A stretch of DNA of 64,000 nt from an uncultured Gelidibacter sp. (GCF_947500795.1 NZ_CANMTE010000001.1:1054001-1118000); one strand, 5' to 3'; positions 1 through 10,746 are shown, numbered from the stretch's first letter. Notes: generated from the sequence alone by a model not told the origin. Numbers and translations are program-made.

Positions 1-50
1 CTGTTTTTGCGTCTGCATGATTCGCACAAGATTCCAACCACTATAAAAAT

Positions 51-80
51 GCCGAAAAGTAACTCTCGGCTTTTCACTTT
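51..80. terminator. Short hairpin, possible terminator of an upstream gene
   Basis: GCCGA (51-55) pairs with TCGGC (66-70). The stem is flanked by AAAA on the left and TTTT on the right, so it could end transcription in either direction. It lies upstream of the first complete gene and probably belongs to a gene outside the window. Confidence 0.4.
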
Positions 81-172
81 TAGTTTATTTCAATATCAAT
101 ACACACAGATTAAATAATCAATCGAAAGCAAAGCTCTGATCAAAGTTATGCTTTCCTATAAAATCAAATATC

Positions 173-778
173 ATGAAAAAAGTACCCTATTCTAAAACAT
201 ATCGCCTCATACATTGGGCGATAGCTATTGCGTTTCTGCTCTTATTAATCACCATTTTCTTACGGTTAACGTGGATGAACAAATTCAATATGGCAGCAAT
301 CATACAAGAGTCTCTTATTAACACAGGCCAAGTATTATCTGAAGATCAACTCATTACCCTAGCTAAGAAGATAAGACAACCTATGTGGGATTGGCATATT
401 TACATGGGCTATGTATTGGTTGGATTATTTGGTATTCGATTCATCCTACCTGCATTCGGAAAAATGAAGATTCAAAATCCGTTAGCCAAAAATCTATCCA
501 CAAAGGAGAAATTTCAGAAATGGACTTATATTATTTTTTATATCTGTGTGATTGTGTCATTAGTCACCGGATTGATCATAGAGTTAGGACCAAAAGAATT
601 GAAAAAACCGATGGAAGACATCCATATTTTCGGTATTTACTACCTGGTAGCTTTTATTGGCATTCACTTCTCTGGAGTCTTAATAGCTGAATTCACAGAA
701 CAAAAAGGTATTATTTCAAGGATTGTAAGTGGCTCCAAAAAGAATGATTCTAATCATAAAAAGAACACAAATAGCTAA
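173..778 (+). CDS. Cytochrome b561-like (cytochrome b/b6 domain) membrane protein
   Basis: This is a 201-residue integral membrane protein of the prokaryotic cytochrome b561 / Ni-Fe hydrogenase b-type family. Such proteins carry electrons between quinol and a partner through two b haems in the inner membrane. Four hydrophobic segments are visible at about residues 12-32, 77-95, 117-137 and 152-173. His14, His75, His151 and His165 lie at or beside the helices and are good haem-ligand candidates. A polar insert of about 40 residues follows helix 1. The C-terminus is Lys/Asn rich and soluble. No partner oxidoreductase is adjacent, so its electron donor or acceptor cannot be named. Confidence 0.75.
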   Translation: MKKVPYSKTYRLIHWAIAIAFLLLLITIFLRLTWMNKFNMAAIIQESLINTGQVLSEDQLITLAKKIRQPMWDWHIYMGYVLVGLFGIRFILPAFGKMKIQNPLAKNLSTKEKFQKWTYIIFYICVIVSLVTGLIIELGPKELKKPMEDIHIFGIYYLVAFIGIHFSGVLIAEFTEQKGIISRIVSGSKKNDSNHKKNTNS

Positions 779-998
779 TTTCATGAAATGTTAGCACTAA
801 ATTAATTCACTCATAAGTATAAAAGTTGAGCTATTATTTAGGTTTTTTAAGGATTACACCCCTATGTTGGTTGCTTATTACGATTTGGATGTTGTACCAT
901 GTGATGGATTATAACAACATCTGCTTAAATCAGCATTTCGTAATGATTTGTTTCGGTATAAGGATTGAAATTTTTAGATTTAACCACAATGACAACCT

Positions 999-1850
999 AT
1001 GGAAAACCAAGTATATATTAAGAAAAGCAATGGAGACACGGAACTGTTCTCCTTTAAAAAACTTCGAAGATCATTACAATCGGCTGGTGCCAACCAAGAT
1101 ATGATAGAGACTATTGTAGATAAAATACAAGGTCAGATTTACGATGGCATGTCGTCTAACGCGATATACAGAAAAGCATTTAGCTTATTAAAAGACACTA
1201 ATAAAACCTCCGCCTCACGCTACAGTTTAAAACGCGCTATTTTTGAATTGGGCCCAACGGGTTATCCTTTTGAAAGATTAATTGGGGCCTTATTAAAGGA
1301 AAGAGGATTCGACACCAAAGTAAGTGTCACCTTGCAAGGCGCCTGTGTAACTCACGAAATTGATGTATTGGCCGAAAAAGACGGGAATGTTTATGCCATA
1401 GAATGCAAATTCCATTCTGATGCCAGAGCAACCAGCAATGTAAAAATACCATTATATATAAATTCGCGGTTTTTAGACATTCAACAGCAGTGGAATTCCA
1501 ATCCAAAAAACACCACACATTTAAAACAAGGATGGCTAGTGACAAATACCCGATTTACCGAAGATGCCGTGAATTATGGGAAATGTGTGGGATTAACGCT
1601 GATGAGTTGGGATTACCCAAAAGATAACGGTCTGAAAGCACAAATTGATTCCTTGGCCTTATATCCAGTAACGGCCCTAACAACTCTCAACAAAAGGGAA
1701 AAGCATTTGCTTATAGAAACGGATGTTATTTTAGTAAAAGAATTGTTTAACGCTACGGATAAATTAAAAAATATTGGATTATCAGACCGAAAGATACAAC
1801 GCGTTTTGGCTGAAGTGAAACAATTATGTCGTTTGGATTGTAACGAATAA
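999..1850 (+). CDS. ATP-cone domain fused to Mrr-like restriction endonuclease
   Basis: This 283-residue protein has two parts. Residues 1-85 resemble an ATP-cone, the nucleotide-binding module of ribonucleotide reductases and NrdR (start IKKSNGDTELFSFKKL, later SRYSLKRAIFELGP). Residues 88-210 resemble an Mrr-like PD-(D/E)xK nuclease: Asp122 in EIDVLAEKDG, then Glu135 and Lys137 in AIECKF, preceded by a helix with GYPFERLIGALL. About 70 residues of unknown helical sequence follow. The inferred role is a DNA-cleaving enzyme gated by (d)ATP binding. The gene stands alone, with no methyltransferase or other restriction-modification gene beside it, so a defence or DNA-repair role is only a hypothesis. 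Confidence 0.8.
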   Translation: MENQVYIKKSNGDTELFSFKKLRRSLQSAGANQDMIETIVDKIQGQIYDGMSSNAIYRKAFSLLKDTNKTSASRYSLKRAIFELGPTGYPFERLIGALLKERGFDTKVSVTLQGACVTHEIDVLAEKDGNVYAIECKFHSDARATSNVKIPLYINSRFLDIQQQWNSNPKNTTHLKQGWLVTNTRFTEDAVNYGKCVGLTLMSWDYPKDNGLKAQIDSLALYPVTALTTLNKREKHLLIETDVILVKELFNATDKLKNIGLSDRKIQRVLAEVKQLCRLDCNE

Positions 1851-1967
1851 GGCAGCATGATCGATTTCTAAAAGATATTACGGATCAGGAAAAGAGTCCT
1901 CATAAAAAATTGATACTTTTGATAAAGATCTATTGTATCTAATTATAATCTCAAATATAAAATTACT

Positions 1968-2333
1968 ATGAAAAAATTAATCCTACTCCTCGTTTTGGTA
2001 AGCTTTTCCTGTAAAGAGCAAGGCAGTGAGGCCACTGCGCAATCTGAAGTTTTAACCGCAACGGAATATAAAGCTGCTATTGCTGAAAAAAAGGTGCAAT
2101 TAGTTGATGTGAGAACCCCGGAAGAATTTGAAGCAGGCCATATTGAAAATGCTGTAAATATTGATTTCTTCAGAGAAGATTTTAAAACTGCATTTACAAC
2201 TTTGGACAAAGATGAACCTATCTATATTTACTGTAAAAGTGGAAACAGAAGTGGTAAAGCTGCAAAAATTCTAACAGAATTAGGCTTTAAAGAAATTTAT
2301 GACTTAGAAGGCGGTTTTTCAAACTACAATTAA
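1968..2333 (+). CDS. Rhodanese-like domain lipoprotein
   Basis: This is a 121-residue lipoprotein. A hydrophobic signal ends in the lipobox VSFSC, with Cys15 the lipidated residue. One rhodanese domain follows (residues about 28-120). The active-site Cys89 lies in the loop CKSGNRSG, and the usual DVRTPEEFEAGHI signature is at residues 47-59. Rhodanese domains transfer sulfane sulfur or act as persulfide carriers; here the protein would face the periplasm. It is a single gene ending at a strong hairpin shared with the convergent mscS gene. The sulfur substrate cannot be told from sequence. Confidence 0.88.
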   Translation: MKKLILLLVLVSFSCKEQGSEATAQSEVLTATEYKAAIAEKKVQLVDVRTPEEFEAGHIENAVNIDFFREDFKTAFTTLDKDEPIYIYCKSGNRSGKAAKILTELGFKEIYDLEGGFSNYN

Positions 2334-2344
2334 ATCCTTAAAAT

Positions 2345-2404
2345 TAAAAAAAGCTGTGCTACTAGAATGGATTCTAAATCTGTTTTAGTAGCACCGTTTT
2401 TTTT
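2345..2404. terminator. Bidirectional intrinsic terminator between rhodanese and mscS genes
   Basis: GTGCTACTA (2356-2364) pairs perfectly with TAGTAGCAC (2386-2394). A T run follows at 2397-2404 and an A run precedes the stem, so it can serve both convergent genes. Confidence 0.85.
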
Positions 2405-2410
2405 AAACTA

Positions 2411-3535
2411 TTATACTTTTTGCTTCTCCTCTACCTTAACTTTCTCATTGGTATCGCTAACCATATAAATTGTGCGGGTTGGGTAAGCCATTTCGATATT
2501 CGACTCATCATAGCGTTTTATCACACTTTCGAAAACATCACATTTCAAATTGAACGTGTCGGTAAAATTCCGGCCCCATGCCCAAGCTCTAATAGTGTAC
2601 GACGAATCATTAATTTTGGTAAGCGCCGTTCTCACGATAGGTTTTCCATTCTGTTTGTCAAGTTCCGAGCGGTTATCGTAGATTAATGGATGTTTCTCAC
2701 ATTCTTCTTGCAAAATCCTTTTTGCATCTTCGATATTGCTGTCATAGGAAATTCCCACTTCTATATGTTCACAACATTTAAGTTCGCCCAAATCGTAATT
2801 GATCAATTTTTCCTTATTGATGACGGCATTGGGGATAACAATCATCTTATTTTCGAAATTTCGGATAACCGTATGTCGTAAGGTAATGTCCGTAACCGTG
2901 CCCACCATGGTATCGCTTAATTTGATGACATCGCCAATTTTAAAAGGCTTAAAGGAAATTATGAACACACCGCCTACTAAATTGGATAAAGCCTCTTGAG
3001 ATGCCACACCAGCGATAATGGCAATTACACCAGCGCCTCCTAAAGCAGTTTGCGCAACACCCTTGAGCGATGGAAATGCTAACAGGCCGAAAAGCACACC
3101 TACAAAACAAATGGTAAAAACCGCAACATAACGTAAGAATTTGTAGCTCGTTGGGTCGTACTGGAAGGCTATTTTTTCCTCGATCTTGCGTTTAAACCAC
3201 ATATTGGCCACAGTAGCCAACACAATGGTGGCAACAGCGACTAGGCCTAAATGAACTGCCAATCTAAAATATTCTTTTAAGGTGTCAGACTTATCGCTAT
3301 CAACAAAAATAAAACTAAAGGCAATCACACCTAAAACCACCCACAATGTATTAAGTGTCTTTTTTAAAATTTTTAATGGCTTTAATGGAACGCCGGGCTG
3401 CTTTTCTGCTTCCTTCTTTAACAACCATCTATTTATTAAATTAGTAAGAATAAATAGTACGGATACAGTAATAATTACCACCGCCCCATAAATAATGTGG
3501 GCTCTATAAGTTTCAACAAAATCAGTCATTTGCAT
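2411..3535 (-). CDS. MscS-family mechanosensitive ion channel
   Basis: This 374-residue protein is a small-conductance mechanosensitive channel that opens on hypo-osmotic membrane tension. Hydrophobic segments lie at about residues 12-34, 62-79, 88-111 and 133-153. The pore-lining helix at about 158-195 is rich in Gly and Ala (ALGGAGVIAIIAGVASQ) as expected for TM3. The beta domain follows (FKIGDVIKL, then GTVTDITLRHTVIRNFENKMIVIPN), and the C-terminal alpha/beta domain continues to about residue 355. It has one more N-terminal helix than minimal E. coli MscS. It lies in a region with other osmotic and ion genes (nhaA, cls). Confidence 0.92.
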   Translation of the reverse strand: MQMTDFVETYRAHIIYGAVVIITVSVLFILTNLINRWLLKKEAEKQPGVPLKPLKILKKTLNTLWVVLGVIAFSFIFVDSDKSDTLKEYFRLAVHLGLVAVATIVLATVANMWFKRKIEEKIAFQYDPTSYKFLRYVAVFTICFVGVLFGLLAFPSLKGVAQTALGGAGVIAIIAGVASQEALSNLVGGVFIISFKPFKIGDVIKLSDTMVGTVTDITLRHTVIRNFENKMIVIPNAVINKEKLINYDLGELKCCEHIEVGISYDSNIEDAKRILQEECEKHPLIYDNRSELDKQNGKPIVRTALTKINDSSYTIRAWAWGRNFTDTFNLKCDVFESVIKRYDESNIEMAYPTRTIYMVSDTNEKVKVEEKQKV

Positions 3536-3850
3536 TATTAATTAATTAGGATCGCTATTATATGCCACTAAAATACCATTAGCACAATGAATATATGTAA
3601 ATATCCAATAGAATTCTATAAGAATTAAAGGAAGGGTTCCATATATTCAAATTCATAGCGATGACAAGCGTTTATCTGGGTTCAAAGATATAGAAATTAC
3701 ACTTTTTATTATTTTGGTTCGAACAAATTTGAAGGATATAACAACACTTAGTGCTGGGATGTGTTCATTTGGCTATTTCAGCAAAAAAGAAAGGCTAAAT
3801 TCAAATTACTATTGAATTTAGCCCTTTCAAAAATTAATGTAACGTGAGGT
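3536..3850. other. Intergenic region between dps and mscS
   Basis: These 315 bases hold the 5' flank of mscS and the 3' flank of dps, both read on the minus strand. Apart from the dps terminator at its right end no coding signal is seen. A short palindrome GTTCGAAC sits at 3717-3724 without further structure around it. Confidence 0.6.
3782..3823 (-). terminator. Intrinsic terminator of dps
   Basis: GGCTAAATTCAA (3793-3804) pairs with TTGAATTTAGCC (3812-3823), a perfect 12-bp stem. On the minus strand it is followed by a T-rich run (plus-strand A run at 3782-3792). Confidence 0.85.
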
Positions 3851-4327
3851 TTACTTAGCGATTGTAGCTCTAAGCATCCAAGCCATTTCTTCGTGCTCCA
3901 TCATAATTCCGGTTAAGAAGTCAGCAGTACCTGCATCTTTAAAATCGTCTTCTACTTTTGAAATATTGTCACGGATGTACTGGATGATGGTGTCATGATC
4001 TTCCAATAATGCTGCTGAATAATCATGACTTGTATTAGTGCCTGTGTACTTTTCAGAAAGATGCGTCAAGTCTAAAAACTCCTTTAAAGTTCCAGGTGCA
4101 TAATTTCCGATTTTTCGAATTCTTTCAGCCACGGTATCAATAAAAACTTTGATAGCGTTGTAATGCTCTTCAAAGAATAAATGTTTTGTATGGAAGTCAT
4201 GTCCTTCCAAATTCCAATGTGCTCTTAATGTTTTGGTATAAAGTACGAATTCATCTGCCAATAATTGAGACAGCACTTCAGTTACCTTTTCTCTATTTGC
4301 TTTTGTAATTCCGATGTTTGTTTTCAT
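3851..4327 (-). CDS. dps: Dps-family DNA-binding ferritin-like protein
   Basis: This 158-residue protein belongs to the Dps mini-ferritins, which form dodecamers, oxidise and store iron with peroxide, and protect DNA during starvation and oxidative stress. The inter-subunit ferroxidase ligands are present with the usual spacing: His37 (in AHWNLEG), His49, Asp64 and Glu68. The length matches the family. The N-terminus is short, with few lysines before the helical bundle, so DNA binding by a lysine-rich tail is uncertain. It is a single gene with its own terminator. Its neighbours encode a mechanosensitive channel and a type II NADH dehydrogenase. Confidence 0.93.
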   Translation of the reverse strand: MKTNIGITKANREKVTEVLSQLLADEFVLYTKTLRAHWNLEGHDFHTKHLFFEEHYNAIKVFIDTVAERIRKIGNYAPGTLKEFLDLTHLSEKYTGTNTSHDYSAALLEDHDTIIQYIRDNISKVEDDFKDAGTADFLTGIMMEHEEMAWMLRATIAK

Positions 4328-4482
4328 ATTATAATTTAAATTGTTTACTAATGGGTGTTGATTTTAAGCTTTAAATCGACTGATTTTTGCTTTCCCACAT
4401 AATACCAATTTTCATTCGTATTTCAGTGCTTGATTCCTATCATTATTAACTGTTTCAAGTTCAATTACCTTCTAAATACTGT

Positions 4483-5766
4483 TTAATCCAGAGCATTAGG
4501 ATCAGTTGCCGTTTGACCTACCATAACACCTTGCGAATGCCCTTCCCCTAAATAGGCGTTAAACCAATTCCAAAAGGTCCTGAATTTATTCCTATAACTT
4601 ACCAATAGGAATAAGTGTACAAACAACCAAGAGAACCATGCAATCCAACCGGTCAACGTGGTTTTTGGAAAGGTCATATCGGCCACCGCTTTCTGATCGC
4701 CAATAATGGCCATGGCACCCTTATCTTTATATTTAAAGGGTTCCCAGTTTTTATTCTTGGTCATGGCAATAAAATTTTCTGCCAATGCTTTGCCTTGCTG
4801 TTGTGCAACGCTTCCCAATTGTGGATGTCCCTCTGGAAATTCTGGATCGGTTTTTTGAATGCATGCATCGCCTATAGCATATATATTTTTGTAGTGTGCC
4901 ACCTTATTAAAGGCGTCCACGGTGAGCCGGTTACCTTTTTCATAAGCATCCTCCATAATGCCATTAATCTTAAAACCGGTTACTCCAGCGGTCCATATTA
5001 AGGTTTTAGTCTCAATAGTTTCGTCATTTTTAAAATATACCTTATCGTCTTTGTAATCAGACACCATGGTGTTTAATTTAAGGTTGATGTGTAAATCTTT
5101 AAGCGCTTTATGTGTGTATTGTTGCGATTTTTCGCTCATAGGCGGAAGAACTGTAGGTGCCGCATCTACCAAGTAAATATTGAGGCGTTCATTCTTTAAT
5201 TCCGGATAAATTTCTTTGAGTTTTCGCTTACGCATTTCGGCAATCATCCCTGCAATTTCGACACCTGACGGACCAGCACCTGAGATCACGATGTTACGCA
5301 TTTTACGTTTTTCATTTTCATCAGTACAAAACGTGTATTTTTCGCTTTCCATAATGAGATAGTTTCTCAATTTTATGGCATCATTGACATTCTTCATCGG
5401 CAAGGCATTCTTTTCAATATTCTCCATGCCGAAATAATTAGTCTTTGTACCCGTAGCAATCACTAAATAATCATAGGGAAGCGACCCAGTTGACAAGTGA
5501 ATGGTATTGGAGTCTGCATCTATTCGCTCCAACTCCCCTAACCGAAAATGTAGATTCTGTTTCTTAGTAAAAAGTGTCCGAAAAGGAATGGTGATACTCG
5601 CAACATCGAGCATTCCTGTTGCAACTTGATATAGTAAAGGTTGAAAAAAATTATAATTATTCCGGTCAACCAAAGTCACTTGCAGACTGTTTTCTCCACT
5701 CAACTTTTTAGCCATATTGACACCTGCAAATCCACCACCGATAATAACAATCTGTTTGTCTTTCAT
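4483..5766 (-). CDS. ndh: Type II NADH dehydrogenase (NDH-2), FAD-dependent
   Basis: This single-subunit NADH:quinone oxidoreductase feeds electrons to the quinone pool without pumping protons. The start is placed at 5766 (MKDKQIVIIGG), giving 427 residues. The longer reading frame to 5901 adds 45 residues with no family likeness, and the flavin-binding fold should begin near residue 5. The FAD motif GGGFAG is at residues 10-15. The NADH-binding motif is ISGAGPSGVEIAG, and the second flavin contact is IYAIGDAC. The C-terminal part contains the hydrophobic amphipathic stretch (WIAWFSWLFVHLFLLVSY) by which NDH-2 enzymes attach to the membrane. Confidence 0.9.
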   Translation of the reverse strand: MKDKQIVIIGGGFAGVNMAKKLSGENSLQVTLVDRNNYNFFQPLLYQVATGMLDVASITIPFRTLFTKKQNLHFRLGELERIDADSNTIHLSTGSLPYDYLVIATGTKTNYFGMENIEKNALPMKNVNDAIKLRNYLIMESEKYTFCTDENEKRKMRNIVISGAGPSGVEIAGMIAEMRKRKLKEIYPELKNERLNIYLVDAAPTVLPPMSEKSQQYTHKALKDLHINLKLNTMVSDYKDDKVYFKNDETIETKTLIWTAGVTGFKINGIMEDAYEKGNRLTVDAFNKVAHYKNIYAIGDACIQKTDPEFPEGHPQLGSVAQQQGKALAENFIAMTKNKNWEPFKYKDKGAMAIIGDQKAVADMTFPKTTLTGWIAWFSWLFVHLFLLVSYRNKFRTFWNWFNAYLGEGHSQGVMVGQTATDPNALD

Positions 5767-5973
5767 TTTGATTGAATATAAATAAATGCATCTTAAATAG
5801 ACCGTTGGGTAGTTTTCGTATTTCGCAAACATGACAGCCTTGCACCCTTGACGGTTGAAGTTAAATCTTTTGGACAGTGTAATTTGACGTATTTCAGACA
5901 ACTATTAACGCCATTGAAGTTAGACTCTAAAATTCAAGTGAATTTTAATTCATCTCAGTCTTGACATCATAAT

Positions 5974-6026
5974 AAAAAAAGTGCTTATTACAGTTCTTCT
6001 TTTATCGAAGAATGCAATAAGCACTT
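5974..6026 (-). terminator. Intrinsic terminator of nhaA
   Basis: AAGTGCTTATT (5979-5989) pairs with AATAAGCACTT (6016-6026). The plus-strand A run at 5974-5980 gives a U tract on the minus-strand transcript leaving nhaA. The loop is long (26 bases) and contains a second small hairpin, TTCTTC with GAAGAA. Confidence 0.75.
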
Positions 6027-6064
6027 CATAAATACTTAAAGGATAGTTTAAATTTCCCCTACTT

Positions 6065-7378
6065 TTAAGAAACTTTCTTGACGTTATCTGATGATCCCAT
6101 TCTTAAAATGGTATATCCAATTATTGCCGATATAAATGAGCCAATAAGAATACCAATTTTAGCAGAATCTATATATTCTGGATGTGTTGCAAAGGCTAAA
6201 CTCGCAATGAATATTGCCATTGTAAATCCGATACCTGCTAAAAATGAAACGCCTAATATTTGCTTGAAATTGATATCACTTGGCACTTCAATAATCCCGA
6301 CCATTTTGGCCAACATGACAAATGACGACACACCAACACCTTTTCCAATAATTAAACAGATAATAATATTAATTACCAGGGCGGTGTCTAAATCTACCGA
6401 ACTATCTATCAATACACCGGCATTCGCAAGTGCAAATATTGGAATAATAAAGTAGGCCACCCAACCATGAAGACTATGCTCTAAATGCTGTAAAGGCGAT
6501 CTGAATTTGTAAGTCCAATTCTGTAATTCATAGACGTTTTTGATTTGCTCGTCAGATAAAATAGGTGTCTGTAAAACACTTGAATTTTTAATGTTATTAT
6601 AAACAACATCAAGATGACTCAAGAATGTTGAAGTGTCAATTTTTTGACGGATAGGCACTGAAAACGCTAGTAAAATACCTGCTACCGTTGGATGGATTCC
6701 GGATTTCAGGAACAAGAACCAGATGACTACACCAACAAAAAACATTAGAAATTTTGAATAGTACCCTTTATATGATAGGAAATATAAGAAGCCTAATAAG
6801 GCCAATGCAATCAATAATAACGTGGTATTAATGGTGCCACTATAAAATATAGCAATTACCAAAACAGCCCCAATATCATCAACAATGGCAAATGCCGTCA
6901 AGAATATTTTAAGACTCAGAGGCACACGTTTTCCTAAAACATTTAAAATGGCCAAGGAGAACGCAATGTCTGTAGCCATCGGGATTCCCCAACCTTTAAC
7001 AGTTTCTGGATTTTGATTTAATACTAAAAAGAAAACAACAGGTATGACCATCCCTCCTAAAGCACCAACTAAAGGAAACATGATTTTTCTGGTAGAATTG
7101 AGCTCTCCAATTAAAAGTTCTCGTTTTATTTCGAGACCAATTAAGAAAAAGAACACGGCCATTAAGCCATCATTTATCCAAAGGATTAACGGTTTTTTGA
7201 ATTCAAAACTTTCTGTGACAATTCCGAGATCATATTGCCAAAGTTCTCGGTAAGAATCTCCAAGCGGTGAATTTGCCCATATAAGAGCGAGGACTGTACT
7301 AAGCATCAGCAATATACCACTGAAACTTTCAATTTTAATAAACTTCTGTAATGGTGTAAGGAATAGCTTTCTAATCAT
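6065..7378 (-). CDS. nhaA: Na+/H+ antiporter NhaA
   Basis: This 437-residue inner-membrane protein has the NhaA fold, which exchanges internal Na+ for external H+. The three functional aspartates are visible: Asp137 in MATDIAFSLAIL (E. coli Asp133) and the Asp167-Asp168 pair in AIVDDIGA (E. coli Asp163-164). The early family signature FFFLIGLEIKREL is at about residues 76-88. A hydrophilic loop of about 50 residues near 245-295 separates the two halves. It is a single gene with its own terminator. Its presence fits life in saline water and high pH. Confidence 0.95.
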   Translation of the reverse strand: MIRKLFLTPLQKFIKIESFSGILLMLSTVLALIWANSPLGDSYRELWQYDLGIVTESFEFKKPLILWINDGLMAVFFFLIGLEIKRELLIGELNSTRKIMFPLVGALGGMVIPVVFFLVLNQNPETVKGWGIPMATDIAFSLAILNVLGKRVPLSLKIFLTAFAIVDDIGAVLVIAIFYSGTINTTLLLIALALLGFLYFLSYKGYYSKFLMFFVGVVIWFLFLKSGIHPTVAGILLAFSVPIRQKIDTSTFLSHLDVVYNNIKNSSVLQTPILSDEQIKNVYELQNWTYKFRSPLQHLEHSLHGWVAYFIIPIFALANAGVLIDSSVDLDTALVINIIICLIIGKGVGVSSFVMLAKMVGIIEVPSDINFKQILGVSFLAGIGFTMAIFIASLAFATHPEYIDSAKIGILIGSFISAIIGYTILRMGSSDNVKKVS

Positions 7379-7400
7379 TTATAATTCATTTTCGGTAAAG

Positions 7401-8855
7401 TTAAAGAAAAGGTGATAGTAATCGAACAATTTTTTCCCGCAATTGAACAATTTTTGGTCGATTTGCCCACAAATTTGGGTTAATTTTAACAGATTCCTGC
7501 AGGTCACTCACAAAGGCATCTTTGAGCTGTTTTGCTATTTTTGAACTATAAACCATAGCGTTAACCTCAAAATTCAAATCAAAACTGCGGTAGTCCATAT
7601 TTGCTGACCCAATAATAGCCAAATTATCATCAATGACCATGGTTTTTGCATGTACAAAGCCTTTATTATATTGATAAATCTCGGCTCCAAACTGCAATAA
7701 TTCCGTATAATACGCACTAGCTGCGGCATTTACCATTTTTGAATCTGAAATGCCAGGAACTAAAATTTTAACATCCACCCCACTTTGACACGCAATAATT
7801 AAAGCGTCCATTAAACTCTCTCCAGGAATAAAATACGGACTTGTGATGTAAATATTTCTTTTTGAAGCTGCGATGGCTTCCAATAAGGAATAAAAGATAA
7901 CCGGCTGTACGCTATCGGGGCCTGATGCCACCATTTGCACAACTTCATTTTCTATGGTTTCTTGTGGCGTTTGGTCAGGGAAATAGGTCTTATTAAATTC
8001 GAGATGTGCAGTGCTACAAAAATTCCAATCGCCTATAAAGAGATATTGAAGATAGGCCGTCCCTCTACCTTTGATCATTAAATGTGTATCTCGCCAAAAC
8101 AGATGATTTTCTGATCTTAGGTCATTTCTGTAACGATCGCTCATGTTAATCCCTCCAACAAACCCTATTTCTCCATCAATGATGATTATTTTTCGATGGT
8201 TTCGATAGTTTAGACGATTGGCCAAGGCATACCATGTAATTTTATAAAAAGGCGCAGCTTCAACACCTGCATCTTTTAATCTTTGTATAAACGCTTTTCC
8301 AAGACCGTGGCTTCCAAAATCATCATATAAAAATCGGACTTCTACACCTTCTTTTGCTTTTCTGACGAGAATATCAGCCACAGAATTCCCGGTAACGTCA
8401 TTTTCAAAAATATAATATTCGATATGAATGTGCGATGTAGCACTTTCTAATGCCTTAAGTAATTCAGGAAACTTTTCTTCGCCATTAATCAATAACTTAA
8501 CCAAATTATTGGATGTTAATGGACTGTTGCCTGCCTGACGGATGTAGGCCGATAATTTATCATATTGCCGAGGCACCAATCCAGAATCGGCAACCCTTTG
8601 CGAATATGCGTTTAAACGTCCTCTCAGACTATTGCGCATCTCTGCATCTTGAACAATTTTCTTGGAATATAATTTACGCTTCCGATAGTTTATTCCGAAA
8701 GAAAAATAGAAGATCATTCCAATTATGGGAACAAATATGATAAAAAGAATATAGGCCAAAGCTTTGACACTGCTCCGCGTATCATTTATCACCCGTAAAA
8801 TCACGATAATGATAACTAAAACATATGCTATTTCCGCAAGCAGCAACCAATTCAT
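7401..8855 (-). CDS. cls: Cardiolipin synthase (phospholipase D family)
   Basis: This 484-residue membrane enzyme condenses two phosphatidylglycerol molecules to cardiolipin. Two N-terminal helices (about residues 2-22 and 31-53) anchor it to the inner membrane. Two HxKxxxxD catalytic motifs of the phospholipase D superfamily are intact: His220-Lys222-Asp227, followed by GFVGG, and His402-Lys404-Asp409, followed by IIGSANMDYRSF. The length matches ClsA-type enzymes. The gene lies 22 bases upstream of nhaA on the same strand, so the two are probably co-transcribed; raised cardiolipin is a known response to salt and osmotic stress. Confidence 0.93.
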   Translation of the reverse strand: MNWLLLAEIAYVLVIIIVILRVINDTRSSVKALAYILFIIFVPIIGMIFYFSFGINYRKRKLYSKKIVQDAEMRNSLRGRLNAYSQRVADSGLVPRQYDKLSAYIRQAGNSPLTSNNLVKLLINGEEKFPELLKALESATSHIHIEYYIFENDVTGNSVADILVRKAKEGVEVRFLYDDFGSHGLGKAFIQRLKDAGVEAAPFYKITWYALANRLNYRNHRKIIIIDGEIGFVGGINMSDRYRNDLRSENHLFWRDTHLMIKGRGTAYLQYLFIGDWNFCSTAHLEFNKTYFPDQTPQETIENEVVQMVASGPDSVQPVIFYSLLEAIAASKRNIYITSPYFIPGESLMDALIIACQSGVDVKILVPGISDSKMVNAAASAYYTELLQFGAEIYQYNKGFVHAKTMVIDDNLAIIGSANMDYRSFDLNFEVNAMVYSSKIAKQLKDAFVSDLQESVKINPNLWANRPKIVQLREKIVRLLSPFL

Positions 8856-8952
8856 TTACGAGTATATTTAAATTTAGCCAGGTTTTTACGCATCGAAAAG
8901 AGGGTCTTTATGATCAATTTCTGTTTCGCAAGATAAGGTATTCTCTTTTTAT

Positions 8953-9047
8953 TTTTTTTATCCGTAGGATCGTTTTGAAGTTGAGATGAATACGGATAAA
9001 AAAAGACCTCACTATTTTTAGATTTTACTGCTAAAAACGGTGATGTC
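8953..9047 (-). terminator. Nested inverted repeats 3' of the broken tmm gene
   Basis: The inner stem pairs 9005-9021 with 9031-9047 (17 bp with two mismatches). On the minus strand it is followed by seven T, so it should terminate tmm transcription. The run TACGGATAAAAAAA (8991-9004), which encodes that U tract, is itself an exact inverted match of TTTTTTTATCCGTA (8953-8966). A second, mutually exclusive hairpin is therefore possible. Confidence 0.65.
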
Positions 9048-9067
9048 TAATAAAGATAAATAGGTTT

Positions 9068-10530
<1,463 letters not shown>

Positions 10531-10746
10531 TTATTCTTTTTTGGAAAAAGCTTCGTTATTGAAACTTCAGAAAAAATGTGTAGCTCTAGCTATTAAGAGC
10601 ATAAAACATGAGTTTTACCTCACATTTGTGATGCGAAGAATATAACCTTTTGCAGGTGATTTTCCTAATTTTAACTTGGAAAAATTCAAGAACTATTGGA
10701 CACGTTTACGGAGGAAAAGTAACGCTGTCCATTTTGAAAACGTAGT

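Noticed and set aside
826-1104. 92-codon frame upstream of the ATP-cone nuclease
   Set aside because: It overlaps the start of the nuclease in another frame, has skewed composition (many Met, Trp and Ile) and no recognisable domain.
3716-3724. GGTTCGAAC as a tRNA T-arm
   Set aside because: No acceptor, D or anticodon stems can be built around it; it is only a short palindrome.
5767-5901. 45-residue N-terminal extension of NDH-2
   Set aside because: The FAD-binding fold begins right after ATG 5766; the extension has no family likeness.
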